Assembly: GCA_023269675.1 (NCBI GenBank)
Contig: JAHFSX010000027.1
Coordinates: forward strand, 1 to 64,000
Source of the DNA: Verrucomicrobiota bacterium
GTDB taxonomy: Bacteria > Verrucomicrobiota > Kiritimatiellia > RFP12 > UBA1067
Reading direction: 5' to 3'
DNA length: 64,000 nucleotides
Numbering within the stretch: position 1 is the first letter of the stretch; every line of letters begins with the position of its first letter. Positions 30,901 to 39,131 of this stretch are shown piece after piece. The notes under the pieces are model-generated. The model was given only the letters and a program-made list of their open reading frames with translations. It did no database searches and was not told the origin of the DNA. Position numbers and translations under genes: made by a program.

Positions 30901-31747
30901 GGTTCGTGCCCGCGCCCTTGAGCAGCACGCGCCGGGGAACCGCGAGGGTCCCGTTCAGCTGGAAACGTCCGCGGGGAACAGAAACGGTCCCGCCCCCTTC
31001 CGTGCCTGCGGCGTCCAGCGCCTGCTGCACGGCGTACGTGTCGTCGATGGCGTCGTTGGCGACCGCCCCGAACATCGTCACATCGAACACCTTGTTGCCC
31101 CACAGACGCGGCGGGGCTGCGATCTGGAGCTCCGCCGCCTTCCGCCAGCCGGCTGCGCCGCCGCAACCGTTGTGAACGCTGACTTGGCACGCGCCTGTGG
31201 GCAAATCCGCGGGCAGCTCGACCGTGAGCGCCCAGCCGTCCTGTTGGCTCGGCTTGAGAATCCGTTCGCGGCCGCCGCACCGGAGGGCGACCCTCGCCTG
31301 GCCGTCCACGCTCAGGCAGGAGCCGAAGAGGCGGAGCCAGCCTCCGGGCGACGCTTCCCTGCCCCCGTCGCCCTGATGCCACCACGGCTTCGGCGCGTTC
31401 AGGTCGGCCGACTCCGAACGGCCGCTGTCGGCGACGACGGTGAAACGGTAGAGCCCCGGCTTCCAGTCTCGGGGCACCACAAAACTCAGCCCTTCGTCGT
31501 TGCACAGGATCGGCGCGCACGTGACGGTCTTCAGAATTTGCGGCGGCCCGTTTTGCCCGGGCTTGCCGGCGTCGCCGTCTGCCATGTTCTGGATCTCGAT
31601 CTTCGGTTGTGCCCCCCAGCCCCAACCCTGGACCATCACGGCCTCGCCCGGCTTGACCGGATCAGACGCCCAGAACACGGCGGGCACATCCGCCCAAACC
31701 GCCGACGCCCACGCGGCGGCGGCTATCCACGCTGTGATCTTCCCCAT
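27968..31747 (-). CDS. Large secreted pectate-lyase-3-type beta-helix protein with C-terminal LamG/DUF1080-like domain
   Basis: Signal peptide; FGAVANDAIDDTYAVQQALDAAGTEGGGTVSVPRGRF; beta-helix repeats; C-terminal WKLIYADDFNR..FSFFSGFADIEIDNVRIF. Confidence 0.78.
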   Translation of the reverse strand: MGKITAWIAAAAWASAVWADVPAVFWASDPVKPGEAVMVQGWGWGAQPKIEIQNMADGDAGKPGQNGPPQILKTVTCAPILCNDEGLSFVVPRDWKPGLYRFTVVADSGRSESADLNAPKPWWHQGDGGREASPGGWLRLFGSCLSVDGQARVALRCGGRERILKPSQQDGWALTVELPADLPTGACQVSVHNGCGGAAGWRKAAELQIAAPPRLWGNKVFDVTMFGAVANDAIDDTYAVQQALDAAGTEGGGTVSVPRGRFQLNGTLAVPRRVLLKGAGTNLSLLYWRDREEPLAALIQGSNSFAVEELTMLAANHGAGIVSAAADTPGAGNVFLRSLVLRLNRFEAQDTDAIASRLLPIGDGPYAVHLGGSNVQVTGCEIFSSYGPLHVSGTDTLVRGNRLFAGDSIYVLAGQRVVFEDNTLDGGPMARGGGVYCKQLYYARNRMGMTPRHDGEVFTTDGGGHTVVKVAALDGVRMALDEEDAKKQPRWNGFMNWWHEKTPGHPPCLYVMKGKGAGQYRWVVSHDALKCELDRPWTVEPDGGSLIFFCVHNFDRNILVANDFHDATIVQSYAAGTEWIMAGNTFTRIGGIQMSTHRDEPAWRMQCLANEIRAGSNYRGPESAGFDRDAHLGMVSGGGRCTVFRGNTLDNNALINVARGRNALVEGNVISDTDVGIAVGADATVLRNNRFERVVEPIRGKPVINPAERLLAGLSALREPLPESCAATVARLKGLAVKPLEAPGLEEDVRACAAGLAKLAAASPGNGAYPQALLNALFVSGLRTQCNNTKPLADGVGGTLKQWLDVDPQTYAPPFRLSLVFAEHLKYRIGALEAALTPGKAWGHDLPVTLEPGASTAFRAPLKWTAAGEGWTLSGTGDLAVGNPGAGLPITRWLVCGPFPNDDKGKLDKAVRGPERRLDLAARYDTLAGPRGWEPVNTQKLDFVKLFGPQRSASAFALVVLRAKKAVPFGLVCQVGPGMLTLNGEPLLLPRSRQVSSTLKPGDNIFLLKVANAGEGWGAGASLSVADGVEPGDVQVLPPEQLAGVPELNPRPPAPIPEGATLPFAGGVDWKLIYADDFNRPRLGTDWVFSGAANWMESPYRLSDGVIAAKGFFSYCAYARKLALPLRVEYDVKAGKWGSGGALTAATLTPANEAAGRSLWGTPRGSGYLLCLGWHNQMSDHVWRDTEEVALRNPGLRLELGTWHRVVAQFAPPKATLVVDGQVALEYTDKSWLPNLDTFSFFSGFADIEIDNVRIFAQK

Positions 31748-31941
31748 CGTGTGTTCTCTCCCGAAGCGATACGAGCCTCATTGATTTGAAATACAGTAGC
31801 TGAGCGAGGCGAGCCTGTCAAACGCATGAGAAAGGCGGACCGCTTGATTCGAGGCCTGCAACGCCAAGAAAACGCGGTGGGCTTGCTCAGGCTGGGAAGT
31901 TCTGCTAAGTTTCATCACATTAAATTGTAAAGGGACATGCT

Positions 31942-33189
31942 ATGCACACTCGCTTCATTGTTGCGGCCCTCGCGGCCTTGCTCAACGTAACCGCGTCGAT
32001 GGCGGGAACCCTCGCGCTCAACTGGTCGACCGACAAGGAGCCGGTCTCTTATCTGCCCAACGAGACCATGACCTTCAAGGTGCAGCTCGTCGATGACGGC
32101 AAGCCGCTCGCGGGCAAGACCCTCAAATGGCTGCGCACCGGCGACGACGGGAAGAGCGCCACAGGCGAGGGCACGAGCTCGGAAGGGCAGCCGCTTGAAA
32201 TCAAGACCTCCACGGACAAGCCCGGTTTCGTGCGCATAGAGGTCTCGGTCCTCAACGCCGACGGCACGCCTGTGAAAGACGCGAAGAACGCCCCCCTGAA
32301 GTTCGAGGGCGGCGCCGGCGTCGAGCCTGCCAAGCTCGCGGGCTATCCGGAGCCCGCGGACTTCGATGCCTTCTGGAAGACGCAAAAGGCCCGCCTCGCG
32401 GCTGTCCCGCTGAAGGCCAGCCTCACCGAGGTCGCCTCCAAGAATCCCAAATGTCAGGTCTTCGACGTGAAGATCGATTGCGCCGGAGGCAAGCCCGTCT
32501 CGGGCTACCTCTCGATTCCGAAGAACGCCAAGGAGAAGTCTCTGCCCGCCCAGCTCAGCTTCCGGGGTTACAGCGTGTGCGGCGCCGATCCTGAGCCATA
32601 CGACGGCATGATCGTCCTCCAGATCAACGCGCACGGCATCGAGAACGGACGCGAGCCCGCTTACTACAAGGCCCTGCAGGAGGGCGCTCTCAAGGGGTAC
32701 GGCTTCAACAACGCGGAGAATGCCAAGCCTGAAACTGCCTACTTCAACGGCATGATGCTGCGCGTGATGCGGGCGCTGGAGTACCTCAAGTCGCGCCCCG
32801 AGTGGAACGGCAAGACGCTCATCGCCTCGGGCGGCAGCCAGGGCGGCCTCCAGGCCGTCACGGCCGCGGCGCTCGACCGCGACGTCACCCGCTGCAACGC
32901 CTCCAAGCCCTGGTGTTGCGACCTGGGCGGGATCAAGCTCGGACGCCTGCGCGGCTGGCGGCCGGACTATGCCGACGGGCTCGGCTACTACGATGTCGTG
33001 AACATGGCCAAGCGCGTCACGTGCGAGACCTTCATCAGCGCCGGTCTCGGCGATTACGTCTGCCCGCCCTCCGGCGTTTCGGTCCTTTACAACAACGTCA
33101 AGGCTCCGAAGACCATCGAGTACATCCAGGGGTCGACGCACGGCTACACCCCGCCGAACCCGAAGAAGCAGAGCATCAGCAGCAAGTGA
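31942..33189 (+). CDS. Acetyl xylan esterase / cephalosporin-C deacetylase family (CE7-like)
   Basis: Signal peptide; GYLSIPKNA, ASGGSQGGLQAVTAAALD nucleophile, STHGYTPP. Confidence 0.85.
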   Translation: MHTRFIVAALAALLNVTASMAGTLALNWSTDKEPVSYLPNETMTFKVQLVDDGKPLAGKTLKWLRTGDDGKSATGEGTSSEGQPLEIKTSTDKPGFVRIEVSVLNADGTPVKDAKNAPLKFEGGAGVEPAKLAGYPEPADFDAFWKTQKARLAAVPLKASLTEVASKNPKCQVFDVKIDCAGGKPVSGYLSIPKNAKEKSLPAQLSFRGYSVCGADPEPYDGMIVLQINAHGIENGREPAYYKALQEGALKGYGFNNAENAKPETAYFNGMMLRVMRALEYLKSRPEWNGKTLIASGGSQGGLQAVTAAALDRDVTRCNASKPWCCDLGGIKLGRLRGWRPDYADGLGYYDVVNMAKRVTCETFISAGLGDYVCPPSGVSVLYNNVKAPKTIEYIQGSTHGYTPPNPKKQSISSK

Positions 33190-33273
33190 CCCGGGCGACG
33201 CGAGGGGAATGGGTTAGGGGCTTGAAGCGCGCTTGAGCGGATAGACGCAACCGGGAACCCGGATGCAAGGGGA

Positions 33274-36042
33274 ATGCGGATGAGGAAGATGTTGGCTGTT
33301 CTGGCCGTGCTGGTCGCGGCTGGCGCGCGCGGCGTGTCGTTGGAGGAGGGGTTCGCCCAGCCGCCCCGCGAGGTGCGGCCGCAGGTCTGGTGGTGGTTCA
33401 GCACTTACAAGCAGGCGTCGGACGCATGCATCACGCGCGATCTCGAGGGCCTGCGGGCCGTCGGCATTTCCGGTTTCCATATCTACGGCGGCTCGTCGGA
33501 CCCCTCGCCGCAGTGGCGGGCCAAGGTGCGCTGGGCTCTGCACGAGGCCGCGCGCCTCGGCCTCGACGCGGTGATGATGCTCGGCTCGGCGGGCTGCGAG
33601 TCGAAGCACACGCGGCCGGAGTTCGCGCAGAAGGAGTTGACGTTCTCCGAGGCGCGGGTGAAGGGCCCTGGACGCGCCGAGGTCGCGCTGCCGAAGAAGG
33701 GCGCGTCCAAGACGCCGAAGAACGCGGACGGCTCGCCCGCATATTACTGGGACATCGCCGTTTTCGCGCTGCCGGACACGAAGGAGCCCGTGCCGCTTGC
33801 CGCGGTGCGCGACATCTCGGCGTGCCTGGACGCGGCCACGGGACGGGTCACGTGGGAAGCCCCCGCAGGCGCCTGGCGTCTCCTGCGCGTCGGCTACGCG
33901 CCGAACATCTTCGGGTGGAACGGCTGCTACATCGACCACCTGAGCCGGGCCGCGTTCGACGAGCACTGGCGCATCACGATGGACCCGCTGCTGTCTGAGC
34001 TGACGCCCGGCGAGCGCGGCGCGCTCAAGGGCGTCATGTGCGACAGCTGGGAGGCGGGGAGCGTGAGCTGGACGCAGACCTTCCCCGAGGAGTTTTCCAA
34101 GCTCCGCGGCTACGACGTGCGGCCCTGGCTGCCGGCGCTGGCGGGGGCGGTGCTGGAAGGCGCGCCGAAAACCGCGCGTTTTCAGCGCGATTTCAAGGAG
34201 ACGGTCAGCGAGCTGCTGGCGGAGAACCACTATGCCTATCAGCGCGAGGTCGCTCACAAACACGGGCTGGTCTCGATCGCCGAAGCCGCGGGCCCGCACC
34301 AGCACCAGGCAGACGTGGTGCGCCTCTCGGGGCGCTGCGACGTGTCGATGGGCGAGTTCTGGATGCCGTCCGCGCACCGGCCCTCGCCGCCGCAACGCTT
34401 TATGGTGCGCGACGCCGCGACGGCCGCGCACGTTTACGGGATCCGCGAGGTGCTGGCCGAATCGTTCACCACGATCAACACCTACTGGACCGAGTCGCCC
34501 GCCACGATGAAGCCCGCGGCCGACCGCGCGTTCTGCGACGGGCTCAACCGCATCTGCTACCACGGCATGATGCTCTCGCCCTCGCTGACGGCCAAGCCCG
34601 GCCAGGTCCGCGACGTGGGCACGCACTACAACCCGCAGACCACGTGGTGGAGCCAGTCGGCCGCCTTCAACCTTTATCTGAGCCGGTGTTCCTGGATGCT
34701 TCAGCAGGGGAGCTTCGTCGCCGATGCGCTGCTCTACCACGGCGACGGGCTCGGCCTGTTTGCGGGGCTGAAGACGCCCAGCGACGCGCTGGGCGACGGC
34801 TTCGACTATGACTTCTGCAACACCGAGGTTCTTGAGCGCGCGACCGTCAGGCAGGGGTTCATCGTGCTGCCTGCCGGTCCCCGCTACCGCGTGCTGATGC
34901 TCTCTGAGCGCAGTCCCGACGCCGCCCGCATGGGGCCCGGCAAGCTGCCGCCGCAAAAACCGTTGACGCCGGTGAAGCATCCGCTCACCTTGTCAGCCCT
35001 GCGGAAGATCGCGGAGCTGGTGCGGGCGGGCGCGACGGTGGCGGGCGCGCGGCCGGTCGGGCCTTCCAGCATGGACGACGACAGCGCGGCGTTTCATGCG
35101 CTGGCGGACGAGCTGTGGGGCCCGCGCGGCGCGACGTCAAACGGCGCCGTGCGCCCGGTCGGCCAAGGGCGCGTGATCCCCTCGCTCGCCGGCGCGCGCG
35201 AGGTGCTGCGGACGGACGGCGTCGCGCCCGATTTCACGTGCCAAGGCGTGAGCGGCAACGGGTGCGTCGACTGGATCCACCGCGCGACCGGAGACGCGGA
35301 CATCTACTTTGTGGCGAGTCGCGAGCCTGCGGAGGAGCGCGTGAGCTGTGCCTTCCGGGTGACGGGGAGGCAACCCGAAATCTGGGACGCGGTGACGGGC
35401 GAGACCGCGCCGGCGGCGTTCAACGAGGCGGACGGCGTGACGCGCGTGGCGCTCGCGCTTCCGCCCTGCGGCTCGCGCTTTATCGTGTTCAGGAAGGCAG
35501 AAAACCGGAAACTTATAATCGGGAGCCCGGCAGGAATAAACGCGGCAGCGGAGCACCAGTTGCAGGTGCTGGGCGGGCCGTGGCAGGTGGCGTTCGATCC
35601 CAAGTGGGGCGGGCCGGAAGCGGTGACCTTCGGCACGCTGCAGGATTGGACGGTGCGGCCCGAGGAGGGCATCCGGCATTATTCAGGAACCGCGGCTTAC
35701 CGGATCAGCTTTGAGGCGGACGCCGCGCTGGTTCAGGCTGGCCAACGCGTCTGTCTCGATCTCGGCGCGGTGCAGGCGGTGGCGGAGGTCACGCTCAACG
35801 GGCAGCCGCTCGGCACGCTCTGGACGCCGCCGTGGCGGCTGGAGGTGACGCGGGCGCTGAAGGCCGGCGCCAACGCCTTGGAGATCCGCGTGACGAACCT
35901 GTGGCCCAACCGGCTGATCGGCGATGCCTCGCTGGCACAGGAGAAGCGCTTCACGGAGACGAACCGCAACCCGTACACGCCCGACTCGACGCTCTTGCCG
36001 TCCGGCCTGCTCGGTCCCGTGCGGCTGCTGGTGTGCCCGTGA
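33274..36042 (+). CDS. GH106-like alpha-L-rhamnosidase
   Basis: FAQPPREVRPQVWWWFSTYKQASDACITRDLEGLRAVGISGFHIYGG N-terminus; galactose-binding-type C-terminus. Confidence 0.8.
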   Translation: MRMRKMLAVLAVLVAAGARGVSLEEGFAQPPREVRPQVWWWFSTYKQASDACITRDLEGLRAVGISGFHIYGGSSDPSPQWRAKVRWALHEAARLGLDAVMMLGSAGCESKHTRPEFAQKELTFSEARVKGPGRAEVALPKKGASKTPKNADGSPAYYWDIAVFALPDTKEPVPLAAVRDISACLDAATGRVTWEAPAGAWRLLRVGYAPNIFGWNGCYIDHLSRAAFDEHWRITMDPLLSELTPGERGALKGVMCDSWEAGSVSWTQTFPEEFSKLRGYDVRPWLPALAGAVLEGAPKTARFQRDFKETVSELLAENHYAYQREVAHKHGLVSIAEAAGPHQHQADVVRLSGRCDVSMGEFWMPSAHRPSPPQRFMVRDAATAAHVYGIREVLAESFTTINTYWTESPATMKPAADRAFCDGLNRICYHGMMLSPSLTAKPGQVRDVGTHYNPQTTWWSQSAAFNLYLSRCSWMLQQGSFVADALLYHGDGLGLFAGLKTPSDALGDGFDYDFCNTEVLERATVRQGFIVLPAGPRYRVLMLSERSPDAARMGPGKLPPQKPLTPVKHPLTLSALRKIAELVRAGATVAGARPVGPSSMDDDSAAFHALADELWGPRGATSNGAVRPVGQGRVIPSLAGAREVLRTDGVAPDFTCQGVSGNGCVDWIHRATGDADIYFVASREPAEERVSCAFRVTGRQPEIWDAVTGETAPAAFNEADGVTRVALALPPCGSRFIVFRKAENRKLIIGSPAGINAAAEHQLQVLGGPWQVAFDPKWGGPEAVTFGTLQDWTVRPEEGIRHYSGTAAYRISFEADAALVQAGQRVCLDLGAVQAVAEVTLNGQPLGTLWTPPWRLEVTRALKAGANALEIRVTNLWPNRLIGDASLAQEKRFTETNRNPYTPDSTLLPSGLLGPVRLLVCP

Positions 36043-36046
36043 GGCC

Positions 36047-36928
36047 TTATCCCGCGCCCATGGTGTGGTTGAGGAGGTAGCCGATGCCGAATGAGATGGT
36101 CGCGACGCCCGTGGAGAGGCCGGCCATCTCCAGGAAGCTCCGGCGGAAGGGCGCGTCCTTGGCCACGCTGAGGTAGAAGTTGAAGAGCGCGATGATCACC
36201 AGGGCGGAGGCGAGCATCAGGACCAGCGCGATCTTGACGTGGGGGATGAGCAGGTAGGGCAGGATGAGGACGACCACCGTGCAGACATAGGCGATGCCGG
36301 TATAGCAGGCGGTCTTGCCCGGATGACGGTCGGTGGCGTTGCCGTCGGCGCGCGCCTGCAGGAAGGCGGAGGCCGCCATGGACATGGCCGCGGCCAGGCC
36401 GGTGATGAGGCCGGTCATGGCGATGAGGCGCGAGCCGCTCAGCGCGAAGGTGAACCCCGCGAGCGCGCCCGTGAGCTCCACCAGCGCGTCGTTGAGCCCC
36501 AGCACGATGGCCCCCATGTAGTTGAGGCGCTCGTCGTCCAGCATCGCGAGCAGCGCGGCCTCGTGCGCATCCTCCTCGTCCGCGATGCGCGCGAAGCCCG
36601 GCGTGACGGCCGCGAGCGAGCGGTAGGTGTCACCCGCGCGGCTTTCGCGGTTCTCCATGAGCTTGAGGCCGAAGGTCAGGCCGAAGACCCGCGCGACCAG
36701 GATGTCGCGGGCGGCCCGGAGGCGGTTCGGCGCGCCTTCCTCGCCGAGCAGCGCGGCGAGGTGGGACGCATGGTTGCGCTCGTCGTTGGCGATGCGCTCG
36801 AGCAGGTCGCGGTTGGGCCCGGCGGGCTGACGTTGCGCGAGGCTCAGGTAGACCCTGTTCTCCGTTAGCTCATTGCGGAGTTGGGCGCGGAGTTCGGCAC
36901 GTTGGGCTGAGGTCAAATCGATATTCAT
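36047..36928 (-). CDS. Rubrerythrin-like domain fused to VIT1/CCC1-type membrane domain (MbfA-like)
   Basis: N-terminal ferritin-like ELTENRVYLSLA..NDERNHASHL; C-terminal GLNDALVELTGALAGFTFAL and ASAFLQARA typical of VIT1 family. Confidence 0.85.
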   Translation of the reverse strand: MNIDLTSAQRAELRAQLRNELTENRVYLSLAQRQPAGPNRDLLERIANDERNHASHLAALLGEEGAPNRLRAARDILVARVFGLTFGLKLMENRESRAGDTYRSLAAVTPGFARIADEEDAHEAALLAMLDDERLNYMGAIVLGLNDALVELTGALAGFTFALSGSRLIAMTGLITGLAAAMSMAASAFLQARADGNATDRHPGKTACYTGIAYVCTVVVLILPYLLIPHVKIALVLMLASALVIIALFNFYLSVAKDAPFRRSFLEMAGLSTGVATISFGIGYLLNHTMGAG

Positions 36929-37094
36929 GCCGGGCAGTGTACCGCAGACGGAGGTGCGCTCGCCAGCGGAATTGCGGCTTGAAAACGGCGCGCGCAGGCG
37001 CTAAGTTAATCGCGATATGTGCCGGGCACATTCGGAATGTGGCACGCCCATCCGTGGGCGTGCGTCGGGTGTCGGGGTAAAATGAAGGAGCGTC

Positions 37095-37859
37095 ATGAAC
37101 ATGGGCAAACCGCTGACGGGTAAGACGGCGATTGTGACGGGCGCGAGCTCGGGGATCGGACGAGCGGTGGCGCTGACGCTGGCGCGGGACGGCGCGGCGG
37201 TGGTGATCCAGGCGCGCCGCAGGGAGCGGCTGGACGAGCTGGCGGCGGAGATCGCGGGGCTGGGCGGCGCGGCTTTGGCCGTGGCCGGCGATGCGGGCGT
37301 GCCGGCGGACCTCGACGCGCTGCTGGAAAAAACGCTGGCGTGGAGTGCGGGCGGGGGCAAGCTCGATATCGCCGTGATCAACGCGGGGCGCGGTCTGGCC
37401 GGCGGCATGCTCGGCAGCGACGAGGCCCAGTGGCAGGAGCTCTACCAGACCAACGTGCTCGGGGCGGCCCACCTGATGCGCCGGGCGGGGCAGCTCATGG
37501 TTCAGCGCCAGCGCGGGGACATCGTGGTGGTGGGGTCTGTGGTGGGGCGCAACATCTCGCCCTTCAGCGGCTTTTACGGGTCCAGCAAGTTCGCGGTCGG
37601 CGCGATGGCGGAGGCGCTCCGTCAGGAGGTCTGCGCCAAAGGGGTGCGCGTGTCGACGGTCATGCCCGGCATCGTGGCCAGCGAGTTCCAGCAGGTGGCG
37701 GGTTACAGCGCGGAGAACTTCGGCAAGAGCATCGCCCACTTCGGCCAGCTGCTCGAGCCGCAGGCCATCGCCGACGGGGTGGCGTGGCTGCTGGCCCTGC
37801 CGCCGCATGTCAACGTGAGCGAGATCATGATCCGCCCGACGGGCCAGAACTATCCGTGA
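37095..37859 (+). CDS. SDR family oxidoreductase
   Basis: TGASSGIGRAVALTLA, NAGRG, FYGSSKFAVGAMAEALRQE. Confidence 0.92.
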   Translation: MNMGKPLTGKTAIVTGASSGIGRAVALTLARDGAAVVIQARRRERLDELAAEIAGLGGAALAVAGDAGVPADLDALLEKTLAWSAGGGKLDIAVINAGRGLAGGMLGSDEAQWQELYQTNVLGAAHLMRRAGQLMVQRQRGDIVVVGSVVGRNISPFSGFYGSSKFAVGAMAEALRQEVCAKGVRVSTVMPGIVASEFQQVAGYSAENFGKSIAHFGQLLEPQAIADGVAWLLALPPHVNVSEIMIRPTGQNYP

Positions 37860-37936
37860 CCGCTTGTAACGCTCCGCGCGCTGCGCGTGTACTCCGGTAT
37901 GACGCTGACGTTTTTGCGGGTGCGTTCCGCAATCCA

Positions 37937-38009
37937 AGGTAGGGACGCCTCCCCGAGGCGTCCGCCCTTCGGCTTGCGCAGGACCGGCGGACGGTTCGGG
38001 GAACCGTCC
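37937..38009. repeat. Inverted pair of 9-bp-stem/3-nt-loop palindromes (BIME/REPIN-like)
   Basis: GGACGCCTC-CCC-GAGGCGTCC (37943-37963) and GGACGGTTC-GGG-GAACCGTCC (37989-38009). Confidence 0.8.
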
Positions 38010-38048
38010 CCACCGCAGAACGAACACGCTAAAAGGCATTCGTTTGAA

Positions 38049-39068
38049 ATGGCTAAACGGAAACGAGACCCTATGTTGCATTCGGGAGTCGTGAGAAAGT
38101 TGGCGGCCGCCGCGGCGCTGTGCGCGGCGGCGCGCGTTTGCGCGCTGGAAAAGGCGTATGATCCGCTGCGGGTCGACGATACGTACAAGCCCGCCGCGCT
38201 GGACCTGACGGTGCAGGATGCTGACCGCAAGCGGGAGATCCCGGTATGGGTGTATCTGCCGGCCGGGACCAACGCCGCGCCGGTGGTGCTGTTCAGCCAC
38301 GGGCTGGGCGGCTCGCGCGAGAACAATCCGTACCTGGGGCAACACTGGGCGGCCCGCGGCTATGTGGCGGTGTTCGTGCAGCATCAGGGCAGCGACGCGG
38401 CGGTCTGGAAAGACAAGCCGGTCAAGGACCGCATGGAGGCGATGCAGGACGCGGCCGGGTTGAAGAACTTCGGGTTGCGCGTGAAGGACATTCCGGCGGT
38501 GCTCGATCAGCTCGAAAAATGGAACGGGCAGAGCGGCCACGCGCTGGAGGGACGGCTCGATCTGAAACACGTCGGGATGTCGGGACACTCGTTCGGCGCG
38601 GTGACGACGCAGGCGGTCAGCGGCCAGAAGTTCCCTCTGGGGTTGATGAACGCCACGGACCGCCGCATCCGGGCGGCGGTGGCCTTCAGCCCCAGCACGC
38701 CGCGCCGCGGCGATGCCCGGAAGGCCTTCGGCGAGGTCGGCGTCCCGTGGCTGCTGATGACGGGCACAAAAGACCTTTCCCCCATCGGACAGATCGACCT
38801 GGCGTCGCGGCTGGGCGTCTTCCCTGCGCTGCCTCCGGGAGGCAAGTATGAGGTGGTGCTGGAGGGCGCGGAGCACTCGGCCTTCGGTGACCGGCCGTTG
38901 CCCGGCGATAAAGAGGCGCGCAACCCCAATCATCATCGGGTGATCCTGGCGTTGAGCACGGCTTTTTGGGACGCTTATCTGCGCGGCGATGCCGGTGCCC
39001 AGGCGTGGCTGGACGGGGCCGGCCCGCGCGCGGTGCTGGAGCCGAACGACCGCTGGCAGAGGAAATAG
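38049..39068 (+). CDS. Alpha/beta hydrolase (dienelactone hydrolase / PAF-acetylhydrolase-like)
   Basis: [40 protein letters not shown]. Confidence 0.85.
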   Translation: MAKRKRDPMLHSGVVRKLAAAAALCAAARVCALEKAYDPLRVDDTYKPAALDLTVQDADRKREIPVWVYLPAGTNAAPVVLFSHGLGGSRENNPYLGQHWAARGYVAVFVQHQGSDAAVWKDKPVKDRMEAMQDAAGLKNFGLRVKDIPAVLDQLEKWNGQSGHALEGRLDLKHVGMSGHSFGAVTTQAVSGQKFPLGLMNATDRRIRAAVAFSPSTPRRGDARKAFGEVGVPWLLMTGTKDLSPIGQIDLASRLGVFPALPPGGKYEVVLEGAEHSAFGDRPLPGDKEARNPNHHRVILALSTAFWDAYLRGDAGAQAWLDGAGPRAVLEPNDRWQRK

Positions 39069-39131
39069 ACGGGCGGCGCCTTGTTTTCGTCGTTTATTTC
39101 CGCGCAGGGGACGCATATAATAGCGGCCACC

